From Halopolyspora algeriensis (lineage in GTDB: Bacteria; Actinomycetota; Actinomycetes; Mycobacteriales; Pseudonocardiaceae), in the NCBI RefSeq assembly GCF_003337235.1, contig NZ_QPJC01000016.1:1-64000 (forward strand): a stretch of DNA of 64,000 bases, in the 5' to 3' direction. Both the position numbers and the translations under genes were made by a program. The notes under the pieces are model-generated. The model was not told where the DNA came from. It did no database searches and saw nothing but the letters and a program-made list of their open reading frames with translations. Shown here in pieces: positions 1 through 8,881 of this stretch (its first letter is position 1; each line of letters opens with the position of its first letter).

Positions 1-69
1 GCCGGCATCTGGCACAACTGGGCCACCGACACACCCCGCAAACGATCACTAATCGCCTACGACCACTAA
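1..69 (+). mobile_element. C-terminal end of a DDE-type transposase (partial)
   Basis: Reading frame 1 is open from the left edge to a TAA at 67-69 and encodes 22 residues containing IWHNW and ending in RSLIAYDH. Tails of the form AxIWHN...RSLxAYDH are common at the C terminus of actinobacterial IS transposases; I believe the IS982 or IS5 groups but cannot decide from so short a piece. The rest of the element lies outside the window. The polA start is only about 40 bases downstream, so the IS end, and any terminal inverted repeat, must lie in the polA leader. Confidence 0.45.
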
Positions 70-111
70 CACCAGCTTCACGGAATCATTCATCTAGACT
101 CGCATGCCGTG

Positions 112-2802
112 ATGGCATCCGAACACCGACGCCTGCTGCTGATCGACGGCCACTCGATGGCCTACCGCGCCTTCTACGCCTTGCCCAAGGAGAACTTCCA
201 GACCGGTACGGGCCAGCACACCAACGCGGTGTACGGGTTCACCTCGATGCTGATCAACCTGCTCCGCGACGAGCAGCCGAGCCACCTCGCCGTGGCTTTC
301 GACGTGTCCCGCACGACCTTCCGTTCGGAGACGTTCGCCGACTACAAGGCCAACCGCAGCGCCACCCCCGACGAGTTCCGCGGCCAGGTCAGCCTCATTC
401 AGGACATCCTCGGCGCGCTGAACATCCCGGCGTTGAGCAAGGACAACTACGAGGCCGACGACGTGATCGCCACCCTCACCACCCAGGCCACGGCCGAGGG
501 CATTCCGGTGTCGATCTGTACCGGTGACCGGGACGCGCTGCAGCTGGTGACCGATCAGGTGACGGTGCTCTACCCGAGCAAGGGAGTCTCGGAGATGACC
601 CGGTTCACCCCGCAGGCGGTCCAGGACAAGTACGGTCTCAGCCCCGCGCAGTACCCGGACTTCGCGGCGCTGCGCGGAGACCCGTCGGACAACCTGCCCA
701 ACATCGAAGGCGTCGGGGAGAAGACCGTCACCAAGTGGATCCAGCAGTTCGGCTCGCTGGCCGAGCTCGTCGACCGCGCCGACGAGGTCAAGGGCAAGGC
801 CGGCGACAAACTGCGTGCCCACATCGCGCAGGTGCTGCGCAACCGCGAGCTCACCGAACTGGTCAGCGACGTGCCACTGGAGGTCACTCCCGACCGGCTG
901 GTGCTGCAGCAGTGGGACCGTGACGCCGTGCACCGGGTGTTCGACGACCTGGAGTTCCGCGTGCTGCGGGAACGGTTGTTCGCCACGCTGTCCACCGCCG
1001 AGCCCGAAGCCGACGACGGGTTCGACATCTCCGGCGGGCTCATGGAGCCGGACACGCTGGCCGCGTGGCTGGACACGCACGCCCGGGACGGTGGTCGTGT
1101 CGGATTGTCCTTCACCGGAAGCTGGGCACAGGGCCGCGGGGATCTGACGGGACTCGCGCTGGTCAACGCTTCCGGCGTAGGCGCTTTCGCCGACGTCACC
1201 GCGCTCACGGAAGCCGATGAGCAGGCGCTGGCGGAATGGCTTGCCGATGCTTCGGTGCCCAAGGCCGCGCACGACGCGAAAGGCCCGTTGCACGCGGTCC
1301 GGGACCGGGGATGGTCGCTGGCGGGGTTGACCAGCGACACGGCGCTGGCGGCCTACATCGTGCGTCCCGGACAGCGGTCCTTCGACCTTCCCGACCTGGT
1401 GGTGCGCTACCTGCAGCGGGAGCTGCGCGCCGAGCAGGGCACCGGCAGCGGTCAGCTCTCGCTGTTGGAGGACGAGAACCAGGCCAAGGCCGATGCCGCC
1501 AGGGCCGAACTCGTCCGTGCCCGCGCGGTGGGTGAGCTCGCCGATGTGCTCGACGCGGAATTGGCAGGCATCGACAGCAAGCAGCTGCTGACCGAACTGG
1601 AACTGCCGTTGCAGGGCGTGCTGGGCACGCTGGAGGAAGCCGGAATCGCCGTCGACGCCGACCGGTTGGCCGAACTCGGCACGCATTTCACCGCTCGGGT
1701 CGACCAGGCCGCCCAGGACGCCTACTCGGTGATCGGCAGGGAGATCAACCTCGGCTCGCCCAAGCAGCTGCAGGGAGTGCTGTTCGACGAGCTGGGCATG
1801 CCCAAGACCAAACGCACCAAGACCGGCTACACCACCGACGCCGAGGCACTGCAGGGCCTGTACGGCAAGACCGAGCACCCGTTCCTGCGGCACCTGCTGG
1901 AACACCGGGACGCCACCAAGCTCAAAACCACCGTGGAGGGGCTGGTCAAGGCCGTCGCACCGGACGGCCGGATCCACACCACGCTGAACCAGACGATCAC
2001 CTCGACCGGGCGACTGTCCTCCACGGAACCGAACCTGCAGAACATCCCGATCCGCACCGAGGAAGGGCGCCGGATCCGCGAGGTGTTCGTGGTCGGCGAC
2101 GGCTACGCGAGCCTGATGACCGCCGACTACAGCCAGATCGAGATGCGGATCATGGCCCACCTTTCCGGCGACGAAGGCTTGATCGAGGCGTTCCGGACCG
2201 GTGAGGACCTGCACAACTACGTCGCCTCGCAAGCATTCGGCGTGCCGATCGACGCGGTCGACCAGGAACTGCGGCGCAGGGTCAAGGCGATGTCCTACGG
2301 CCTGGCCTACGGCCTGTCGGCGTTCGGTCTCTCCCAGCAGCTCAACATCTCGGCCGACGAGGCCAGGGAGCAGATGGACGCCTACTTCGCGCGTTTCGGC
2401 CGGGTGCGCGACTACCTGAACGAGATCGTGGAACGGGCGCGCAAGGACGGGTACACCTCGACGATCCTGGGCAGGCGCCGCTACTTGCCGGACCTCATCA
2501 GCGACAACCGGCAGCGCCGCGAGATGGCCGAGCGGATGGCTCTCAACGCGCCGATCCAGGGCAGCGCGGCCGACATCATCAAGGTCGCGATGCTCGGTGT
2601 GCACCGCGCGTTGGCCGAGGCCGGCCTGCGTTCCCGGATGCTGCTGCAGGTGCACGACGAGTTGATCATCGAAGTGGCCGAGGGCGAAAGCGACGAAGTC
2701 GAGCGACTGGTGCGCAGGCACATGGCCTCGGCCCACGAGCTGGAGGTCCCCCTCGAGGTCTCGGTGGGAATGGGCGTGTCCTGGGACACCGCTGCACACT
2801 GA
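112..2802 (+). CDS. polA: DNA polymerase I
   Basis: Replication and repair polymerase that removes RNA primers and fills gaps. The N-terminal 5'-3' nuclease shows LLLIDGHSMAYRAF, YEADDVIATL, CTGDRDALQLV and GDPSDNLPNIEGVGEKT (residues about 8-220). A middle domain occupies the 3'-5' exonuclease position (about 310-490) but lacks the DxE and YxxxD catalytic motifs, as is usual in actinobacterial PolA. The polymerase has motif A (DYSQIEMRI, near 672), motif B (RRVKAMSYGLAYG, about 722-735) and motif C (LLQVHDEL, near 849). At 896 residues it is full length. GTG at 109 immediately precedes ATG 112; either could be the start and no strong ribosome-binding site separates them. Confidence 0.97.
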   Translation: MASEHRRLLLIDGHSMAYRAFYALPKENFQTGTGQHTNAVYGFTSMLINLLRDEQPSHLAVAFDVSRTTFRSETFADYKANRSATPDEFRGQVSLIQDILGALNIPALSKDNYEADDVIATLTTQATAEGIPVSICTGDRDALQLVTDQVTVLYPSKGVSEMTRFTPQAVQDKYGLSPAQYPDFAALRGDPSDNLPNIEGVGEKTVTKWIQQFGSLAELVDRADEVKGKAGDKLRAHIAQVLRNRELTELVSDVPLEVTPDRLVLQQWDRDAVHRVFDDLEFRVLRERLFATLSTAEPEADDGFDISGGLMEPDTLAAWLDTHARDGGRVGLSFTGSWAQGRGDLTGLALVNASGVGAFADVTALTEADEQALAEWLADASVPKAAHDAKGPLHAVRDRGWSLAGLTSDTALAAYIVRPGQRSFDLPDLVVRYLQRELRAEQGTGSGQLSLLEDENQAKADAARAELVRARAVGELADVLDAELAGIDSKQLLTELELPLQGVLGTLEEAGIAVDADRLAELGTHFTARVDQAAQDAYSVIGREINLGSPKQLQGVLFDELGMPKTKRTKTGYTTDAEALQGLYGKTEHPFLRHLLEHRDATKLKTTVEGLVKAVAPDGRIHTTLNQTITSTGRLSSTEPNLQNIPIRTEEGRRIREVFVVGDGYASLMTADYSQIEMRIMAHLSGDEGLIEAFRTGEDLHNYVASQAFGVPIDAVDQELRRRVKAMSYGLAYGLSAFGLSQQLNISADEAREQMDAYFARFGRVRDYLNEIVERARKDGYTSTILGRRRYLPDLISDNRQRREMAERMALNAPIQGSAADIIKVAMLGVHRALAEAGLRSRMLLQVHDELIIEVAEGESDEVERLVRRHMASAHELEVPLEVSVGMGVSWDTAAH

Positions 2803-2966
2803 CCGGAGGACAGGAGCCGAACGCGGGCCACCGGCCGGTCGGATGAATCGTTGCGGATAGAGTCCCCTTCCCGGGCTTGCGTCATGAGAGGTCACCAAGA
2901 CGATTCGAACGCGGAGGGTCGGCGCCTGTGCACAGCCCGCAGGCGCCGCCGTTCCTGAGGAGGGTC

Positions 2967-3371
2967 ATGATCAGCATCGACAGAGTGGACCACCTGGTCC
3001 TCACGGTGACCGATGTCGATCGGGCAGTGGACTTCTACGAGCGCATTCTCGGGATGGAAGCGGTCACCTTCCCCGGTGACCGGCGTGCCGTTCGCCTCGG
3101 GCACCAGACGATCAAGCTGCACGCGGCCAGCGAGCTGGTGGAACCGACGGCGACGCATCCGGTGCCGGGCGCGGCGAACCTGTGCCTGGTGACGAACAAT
3201 GCGATCAGCGAGGTTCAGGAACACCTGCGTGCCAACGATGTGCGGATCGAGGAGGGGCCGGTGAGCCGTACCGGCACCGACGGGTCGATCACGTCGCTGT
3301 ATCTGCAGGACCCGGACGGGAACCTGATCGAGCTCGCCCGCTACGACGAGCCTGCCGAGGGCACCGGCTGA
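2967..3371 (+). CDS. VOC-family (glyoxalase/bleomycin-resistance type) protein
   Basis: 134-residue single-domain vicinal-oxygen-chelate protein. It opens with DRVDHLVLTVTDVDRAVDFYERILGM and ends with LYLQDPDGNLIELARY, the paired beta-alpha-beta-beta-beta signatures of the family. Candidate metal ligands are the histidine in VDHLV, the histidine in GHQTIKLH and the glutamate in NLIELAR. The ATG is set by GAGGAGG at about 2957-2963; an in-frame upstream extension lacks a ribosome-binding site and family similarity. Substrate unknown; such genes are often called glyoxalase, dioxygenase or virulence protein without evidence. Confidence 0.88.
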   Translation: MISIDRVDHLVLTVTDVDRAVDFYERILGMEAVTFPGDRRAVRLGHQTIKLHAASELVEPTATHPVPGAANLCLVTNNAISEVQEHLRANDVRIEEGPVSRTGTDGSITSLYLQDPDGNLIELARYDEPAEGTG

Positions 3372-3531
3372 AAACGGTGCGGGTTGCGTGCGTGGGTGAA
3401 AGCGGCTGCATGCCGCTTGTCCCCACGACCGCACACAGCCGGCCGCCGATCCCATCCGCGCGGTCATCAAGCCCGAGCTGCCGGCGGTGCGGGACGGGTG
3501 GCTGTCGAAGCCACCCACCTCCCGCGAACGC

Positions 3532-5595
3532 CTACAGCGTGAGTTCGGGCTTGAGGCGCGCGGCAGTCCAGAATCGCTGCCGGAATGCCGCGACCGTGCT
3601 CAGTAGCAGGCCCGCGGCGAGATAGCACAGCAGCACTCCGGCCGAACCGATCGCGTTGCCGATCTCGCCCCCGTAGAGCAGGTGACGCAGCCCGTCGACG
3701 ACATAGCTCAGGGGCAGCACCTGGTGCAGCGGATGCAGCGGTTCGGGAATCGTCTGCCACGGAAACGTCCCGCCCGCGGTGACCAGTTGCAGCACCAGGA
3801 ACACCAGCGCGATGAACTTGCCCCGCGGCCCGAACGCGGCGTTGAGCGAGTGGACCACGGCGGTGAACGCCAGCGACGTGAGCACGAGGAACCCGAGCGT
3901 CCACCACGGGGAGGCCGGTCGGACGCCCACACCGAACACCACCGTCGCGTAGAGCAGCACGGCCTGCACCGTGCCGACTCCGGCGGCGGGGAACCACCCG
4001 CCGAGAGCGGTGCGCCACGGTGCGATCCCGGCGGCCAGCGCGCGATGGGACAGCGGGCGCATCAGCAAGAACAGGACGAAGCCGCCGATCCACAGTGCCA
4101 GGCCGAGAAAGTACGGGGCCAGGCCTTCCCCGTAGGTGCGCGCGCTGACCTGGGCGTGCTCGTCGACCGCGACCGGGTTGCCGATGGTCCGGGCGGTGGC
4201 GGCGCTCGTCTGCTCGTCGGGATGGGGAATGTCCCGGGCGCCGCGGTCGAGCTCGGTTGCCAGCGTCCGGGATCCGTCGGCGAGCTGTTTCGAGCCGCCG
4301 GCGAGTTCGTCGGTTCCCGCCGCCAGTCGTTCGGCACCGTCGGCCAGCTCTTCGGTGCCCCGGAGTGCTTGCTGCTGGGCACGGTGGAGGTGGTTCGCCC
4401 CGCTTGCGAGGTCGTCCGCCCCCTTGGCCGCCCGACCGGAGCCTTCGGTGAGCCGGGCGATCGCATCGGTCATCGCCGGAGTGGCATCGGCGAGTGTGCG
4501 CGCTCCCTCGGCCACCCGGCGCGCGCCGTCGGCCAGAGCGCGTTGCTGTTCCAGAGGTGTCCGCACCGCGTCGTCGGCCTTCTCGAGCGGTGCGTAGGTG
4601 CGTTCGAGGCTTTCCAGGGCCGCGTCGACGACGTCGTCGCCGACTCCCAGCCGGCGAAGCCGGTCTGCGAGGCGAGCCGTTGCCTCGTCGCGGTGGTCGG
4701 TGATCCGCGCAGAGACCTTCCCGAGGAGTTCGGCGTACCGGGCTTGGCGCTCGACACCGTCGGCGACGCGCTGCGCTCCCTCGGCCAGCGCCGCCGCCCG
4801 CTCGGGAAGCGATGCGGTTTCCCGCCGCAGCTTGCGCAACCCGTCGTGCACCTGCGCGGTACCGTCGGCGAGTCGCTCGGCGCCGTCGCGCAGCCGGCCG
4901 GCGCCCTCGAGCAGGGCGTGCTGGCCATCGAGGATCCGTTGCGCACCGGTGGAGAGCCGGTCGGCTCCCCGCTCGGCACGGCCGGCGCCGTCGCGCAGCT
5001 CGCGGGCCCCGTCGGCGAGTTTTCCGGCGCCCTCGGCCGCCTCGACGGTCTTGCCGTGCACGGTGGTGAACCCGAGCAGGAGCTGCTCGGCGGCCTGCGT
5101 CCCGGCATCCTCGGCGATGGCCTCGCGGACCTCGGATACCACCCTGCCTGCGATCGTGCCGACGAGGTAGTTGTTGGCGTCGTTGGTCACCAGCTGCAGA
5201 CGTGCCCGGCGTGGCTCGAAATCGGCCGGGGAGAGCAGTGCCTCCGAGAACTGCTCGGGCACGATCATCGCGAAGGTGTAGCGCCCTTCGGAGACTCCCC
5301 GGGTGGCTTCCTGCCGCTCGACCTCGTGCCAGGTGAACGCACCGGACTGCTCGAGCCGCTCGCGGATCTCTCGTCCGGCATCGAGCCGGCTGCCGTCCTC
5401 GCGCGTGGCACCTCGGTCCTCGACGACGAGGGCGGCGGGAACCGAGTCCAGTTTCTCGTGGGGATTCCAGTTCGCGTAGATGTACAGGGCTCCGTAGAGC
5501 AACGGCACCAGGGTCACGCCGAGCAGGGCGAGCTTGGGAAGGCGCCCGGAGGTGAGGCGGCGCAGTTCGGTGCGGGCAAGGCGGAACGTGGTCAT
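3532..5595 (-). CDS. YhgE/Pip-type multipass membrane protein
   Basis: 687 residues. One membrane segment lies near the N terminus (LALLGVTLVPLLYGALYIYANW, about 20-40). A large extracytoplasmic middle follows, with many repeats of the form LADGAxxLxxG/A (about 190-470), then a C-terminal bundle of about five membrane segments. This is the layout of YhgE/phage-infection-protein relatives, which resemble ABC-2 permeases and EsaA. The ATG overlaps the stop of the upstream ATPase gene (ATGA), so the two are translationally coupled and this is probably the membrane partner of that ATPase. Export of a lipid or peptide is plausible; no substrate can be read from sequence. Confidence 0.85.
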   Translation of the reverse strand: MTTFRLARTELRRLTSGRLPKLALLGVTLVPLLYGALYIYANWNPHEKLDSVPAALVVEDRGATREDGSRLDAGREIRERLEQSGAFTWHEVERQEATRGVSEGRYTFAMIVPEQFSEALLSPADFEPRRARLQLVTNDANNYLVGTIAGRVVSEVREAIAEDAGTQAAEQLLLGFTTVHGKTVEAAEGAGKLADGARELRDGAGRAERGADRLSTGAQRILDGQHALLEGAGRLRDGAERLADGTAQVHDGLRKLRRETASLPERAAALAEGAQRVADGVERQARYAELLGKVSARITDHRDEATARLADRLRRLGVGDDVVDAALESLERTYAPLEKADDAVRTPLEQQRALADGARRVAEGARTLADATPAMTDAIARLTEGSGRAAKGADDLASGANHLHRAQQQALRGTEELADGAERLAAGTDELAGGSKQLADGSRTLATELDRGARDIPHPDEQTSAATARTIGNPVAVDEHAQVSARTYGEGLAPYFLGLALWIGGFVLFLLMRPLSHRALAAGIAPWRTALGGWFPAAGVGTVQAVLLYATVVFGVGVRPASPWWTLGFLVLTSLAFTAVVHSLNAAFGPRGKFIALVFLVLQLVTAGGTFPWQTIPEPLHPLHQVLPLSYVVDGLRHLLYGGEIGNAIGSAGVLLCYLAAGLLLSTVAAFRQRFWTAARLKPELTL

Positions 5596-6335
5596 CGCGC
5601 GTCCTCGGTGCGTTGCCGGCCGGATGGGGACGTAGTGCCTGTGCGGCCGGGCGTCCTGGGGTCTGCTGTGGGCATTGCCGTGTCCGGCCGGTGTTCGTCG
5701 ATGTGGTGTTCGCCGATGTGGTTTTTCCGCCCGAGGCGGGCAGGGGTGACGGACAGCGTGCCGACCGAGTGCGGTGCGCACAGCACGACGACGGCGTAAC
5801 CGCGGCGGGCCTCCTGCTGCGCGGGCAGGCACCAGTCGAGCGGGTCTCCGCCGTGGCGGTCCGGAGAGTCCAGGACCAGTGCCCGGATGCCACTTCTGTG
5901 GCGAGCCAGCTTGATCAGCAAGGAGGTCCGGGTTGCCGTGGGCAGGTTCTCGAACCGCTGGGTCGCGTGGCCGTCGAGACGGTGCTCGGACAGCCACTCG
6001 CGTACCGCACGGCGGCCGGAACGGTGACCTGCGAGGCTCAGTTCCTCGGCGACCACGTGGTGAATCGGCACCGACGGCTCCGGTTCGGTGATCTGCGGTG
6101 CGTCCACGACCGCGACCGTGTCGCGGAGTGTGGCGGTTCCGGTGGTGCCGTCGAGGCGCACGGTGCCCCGCCGGGGGCGCATGCGACCGGACAGCACCAG
6201 GGCCAGGGCCGTGCGCCCGGACTCCGCGCGGCCGGTCACGAAAAGAAGCCGGCCGGATTCCACGCGCAGTGAGGTGGGCTCCAGCAGGGGGCCGTGCGGC
6301 CCGGTCACCTCGACGCCGTCAGCGACGATTTCCAC
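5592..6335 (-). CDS. ABC-type ATPase-like protein with degenerate Walker A
   Basis: 247 residues with the GTG start at 6335 preceded by GAGGAGAGGCGAGACGAG. The N-terminal half follows the ABC ATPase pattern: VEVTGPHGPLLEPTSLRVESGRLLFVTG, then RLRPRRGTV-like strands and a Walker B-like LVLDSPDRHGG. The P-loop reads GRAESGRTAL, where the canonical GxxGxGK[ST] lysine has become arginine, and no clear LSGGQ signature is visible. ATP hydrolysis may therefore be weak or lost. It is coupled by a 4-base overlap to the YhgE-like membrane protein, the usual arrangement for such transporter pairs. Confidence 0.72.
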   Translation of the reverse strand: MEIVADGVEVTGPHGPLLEPTSLRVESGRLLFVTGRAESGRTALALVLSGRMRPRRGTVRLDGTTGTATLRDTVAVVDAPQITEPEPSVPIHHVVAEELSLAGHRSGRRAVREWLSEHRLDGHATQRFENLPTATRTSLLIKLARHRSGIRALVLDSPDRHGGDPLDWCLPAQQEARRGYAVVVLCAPHSVGTLSVTPARLGRKNHIGEHHIDEHRPDTAMPTADPRTPGRTGTTSPSGRQRTEDAR

Positions 6336-6381
6336 GTCCTCGTCTCGCCTCTCCTCGTACGGCCGGCGCCGGCCGCACGAG

Positions 6382-7344
6382 TCAGCGCAGGGCAGTGGCC
6401 GGTCGCACCTCCCATATCGTCCACAGTGGTCGGTACCCCTGCCGGGGCCAGAACACCGAGGACAGCGGGTTGGCCGGGTTGTAATACAGGTAACTGCCGA
6501 CGACACCGGCGGAAGCGAACTCATTGTGCACCAGTGCCATCAGCTGTTGCCCGACACCGGTGCCGCGTTCCTGCTCACGCACCGACACGCAATTGACGTA
6601 GGCCCACTTGCCGCCGGTGAGCCCGGGTCCACTGTGGTTCGCTCCACTGTCGACCCAGCCGCACTCGGCGAGTGCGATCGGTACCCCGTCGCGCTCGGCC
6701 AACCACACCGGGACGGCGCCCTCCCGGTCGTCCGCCGGGCGTCCGGCCGAGCGCAGGCGCAGGTGTACGGCATTGCGCTTGAGGCGTGCGGCGTCGGGGC
6801 GCAGCACCGAGCCACCGACGAGGGCGGCGTACTCGAGCTCGGCGAGCGCGAGCTCGAGCACGGTATCCACATCGGACGGACCGGCGCGACGCATTTTTAC
6901 GGTACCACCCGGTTCCGCATCTGTGATGGGGGTCGGTGCCCGCACCGCCAGGCAGGCCAGTGGTGTGAATCCGTGGTCCAGCAGTGCCCGGCTGGCCTGC
7001 ACGTCCCGGCTCGGCCAGGTGACCGTGCAGGCGGAGTCCGTGTCGGAGACGTCCCGATGTGCGAGCTGCGTGCGCCATGCGTTCAGCAGTGCGTCCATAC
7101 CGTCGCGTGGACGGTTGCCGACCAGGGGGAACAGCTCGTGGGTCTCCGCGGCGGACCACAGACGTTGCACAGAACCCGGCGGATGACTGCTGCTCACCGT
7201 CAACCCGGCCACGGTCTCGCCGCCCGGCAGCGCCGCCATCAGGGGCTCACCGTGCCGGGGAAGCAGGTAGGAGTTCGGCAGCGCGCTGTCCAGGGCGGGA
7301 AATCGCACCCGCTGGATCTCCATCAGTTCCTGTGCGAGGGACAC
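6382..7344 (-). CDS. GNAT-family N-acetyltransferase
   Basis: About 320 residues. The C-terminal part carries the GNAT acetyl-CoA motif A: AYVNCVSVREQERGTGVGQQLM, with the GxGxG/A-like pyrophosphate loop, followed by SAGVVGSYLYYNP and FWPRQGYRPLW. The N-terminal half is less conserved and may be a degenerate second GNAT fold. The GTG at 7344 has GGGGAG nine bases upstream; an in-frame ATG at 7323 with AGGAA is an alternative. It lies 46 bases ahead of the ABC ATPase gene on the same strand and may be co-transcribed. Substrate unknown. Confidence 0.8.
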   Translation of the reverse strand: MSLAQELMEIQRVRFPALDSALPNSYLLPRHGEPLMAALPGGETVAGLTVSSSHPPGSVQRLWSAAETHELFPLVGNRPRDGMDALLNAWRTQLAHRDVSDTDSACTVTWPSRDVQASRALLDHGFTPLACLAVRAPTPITDAEPGGTVKMRRAGPSDVDTVLELALAELEYAALVGGSVLRPDAARLKRNAVHLRLRSAGRPADDREGAVPVWLAERDGVPIALAECGWVDSGANHSGPGLTGGKWAYVNCVSVREQERGTGVGQQLMALVHNEFASAGVVGSYLYYNPANPLSSVFWPRQGYRPLWTIWEVRPATALR

Positions 7345-7573
7345 GAAAAGTAACTCCCCGAAAGTCGCCGCCTGCTCGGATCCGTCCCGGAGTGAATCCC
7401 GCACCCGGGCTCGGCCCGAGCGGATGACCCTCTCCGCATCCCAGTTTGCGGTATTGCCCGGCGGACGGTCGCGCGACGGGCGCAGGGCCGCCCGGTGTGG
7501 CCGTGCACCGCCCGCCGGGCCCTCGCGGGAGGACCGAAGCCGCCGGGGCGGCACGAGCGAGCGCCCTCCTGCG

Positions 7574-8500
7574 TCAGGTTCCCGCCGGGGCCTGCTGATC
7601 GAGCAGGCAGCGGAAGATGGCGGTGCCGGGAAACAGCGCACCCCGCAGCGGGCTCCACTGGCCCCACACCTGGGTGTGCCCCTCGGGCCATTCCGGTTCG
7701 ACGAGGTCGACCAGCCGCATTCCTGCGGTCGTGATCTGGCGGACGTAGTCGCCGAGGGTGCGGTGGTGCTCGACGTAGGTTGCTCTGTCCGCGCCGTCGA
7801 CCTCCACGTAGGGCGTGCGATCGAAGTAGGACTGCGTCACGGTGAGCCCGTCCGGCCCGGGATCGTCGGGAAACATCCATCGCATCGGGTGAGTGACGGC
7901 GAACACCCAGCTCCCGCCCGGCCGCAGCACACGGGCGACCTCACGCATCACCGCGCCGGAATCGGCGACGAAGGGCACACCACCGAAAGCCGAGCAGACG
8001 AGATCGAAGGAGTCGTCGGCGAACGGGAGGAGATCCGCACTGGCCTGAACCAGCGGTACCTCGACTCCGCTGCGTTCGGAGTCGGCGGCCGCATGCCGCA
8101 GCATCCCGCCCGAGATGTCCAGTGCCACGGCCCGGGCGCCCTGCTCGACCAGCCAGCGCGAACACGAGGCCGCACCGCAGCCCACTTCGAGCACCCGCTT
8201 GCCGTGCACCGCACCGAGCAGCCCCGCCTCCTCCTCGCGGAGGCCCTCGGGGCACCACACGAAATCGTCGCGGCCGAGGAACGGCCCGTGCTCGGCCTGG
8301 TAGTCGTCGGCGTCGGCGTCCCACCACAGCCGGCTCGCCGTGCGGGACTCGGCCGCACCGGCGGCGCGTTTGGTCGCCCCGGCCGTACCGAGGACCCGTT
8401 CCGCCGTGCTGAGGTCCGAACCATCGGGATCCGGCATGGTGCCGGCTCCCTGCTGCGTCTGCGGCGACGTGTCGCCGCTGGGTGCGGGGTGAGCGTTCAC
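7574..8500 (-). CDS. Class I SAM-dependent methyltransferase
   Basis: 308 residues. Motif I is VLEVGCGAASCSRWL, followed by motif II ALDISGGML, then DLLPFADDSFDLVCSAFG and REVARVLRPGGSWVFAV. This is the Methyltransf_11 Rossmann fold. The N-terminal 60 residues include SRLWWDADADDYQAEH, seen in a group of actinobacterial methyltransferases of unknown substrate. The GTG at 8500 is chosen because GGAGGGA lies a few bases upstream, just where the conserved protein begins. It is divergent from rpsA. Confidence 0.88.
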   Translation of the reverse strand: MNAHPAPSGDTSPQTQQGAGTMPDPDGSDLSTAERVLGTAGATKRAAGAAESRTASRLWWDADADDYQAEHGPFLGRDDFVWCPEGLREEEAGLLGAVHGKRVLEVGCGAASCSRWLVEQGARAVALDISGGMLRHAAADSERSGVEVPLVQASADLLPFADDSFDLVCSAFGGVPFVADSGAVMREVARVLRPGGSWVFAVTHPMRWMFPDDPGPDGLTVTQSYFDRTPYVEVDGADRATYVEHHRTLGDYVRQITTAGMRLVDLVEPEWPEGHTQVWGQWSPLRGALFPGTAIFRCLLDQQAPAGT

Positions 8501-8881
8501 CGTGTCCCTCCGGTGGCGTAGAGGCGGCGTCCGGTTGTGGCACGAGCCTGCACCCGGTACGTTCGCAACGGCTGCTCCTCGACTCGATTTGCCCGTCGAT
8601 TTGCCCGGCGATCGAGAAAACGCGTACGATACCGTCCGCGCCGTGGGTCTTTCATCGTCCCGGTATCTTGCCTGGATTCCCACCTTCGGGGTTTTCCCAC
8701 CCCCCGGTCGGGTATCCGGAAGGGATGCGAGCGGGGCCAACCAGCAGCTCGCCGGTTTTCCGTCGGCTCGGCGACGGGTGGTCCCGAGCGGCTGGGTACC
8801 CCCCGGGGTTCGGGAGATCCCAGGGTGCGCTCACAATGTAGAAACGACAACCGACCTATCCGTACCGGAGCAACCCACCTG
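8501..8881 (+). promoter_or_regulatory. Divergent 381-bp intergenic region, likely rpsA promoter and leader
   Basis: No gene is supported here. A candidate promoter for rpsA is TTGCCC at 8601-8606 and TACGAT at 8625-8630 with an 18-base spacer, which would give a leader of about 245 bases. The leader contains GC-rich stretches near 8695-8820 that could fold. Ribosomal protein S1 genes are often autoregulated through their leader; that is family knowledge, not seen here. Confidence 0.35.

Noticed and set aside
94-2898. 934-residue open frame on the minus strand
   Set aside because: It mirrors polA throughout and has the repetitive V/G/R/H-rich composition of a shadow frame in GC-rich DNA.
3682-5799. 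705-residue open frame on the plus strand
   Set aside because: Shadow of the YhgE-like and ATPase genes; no known domain.
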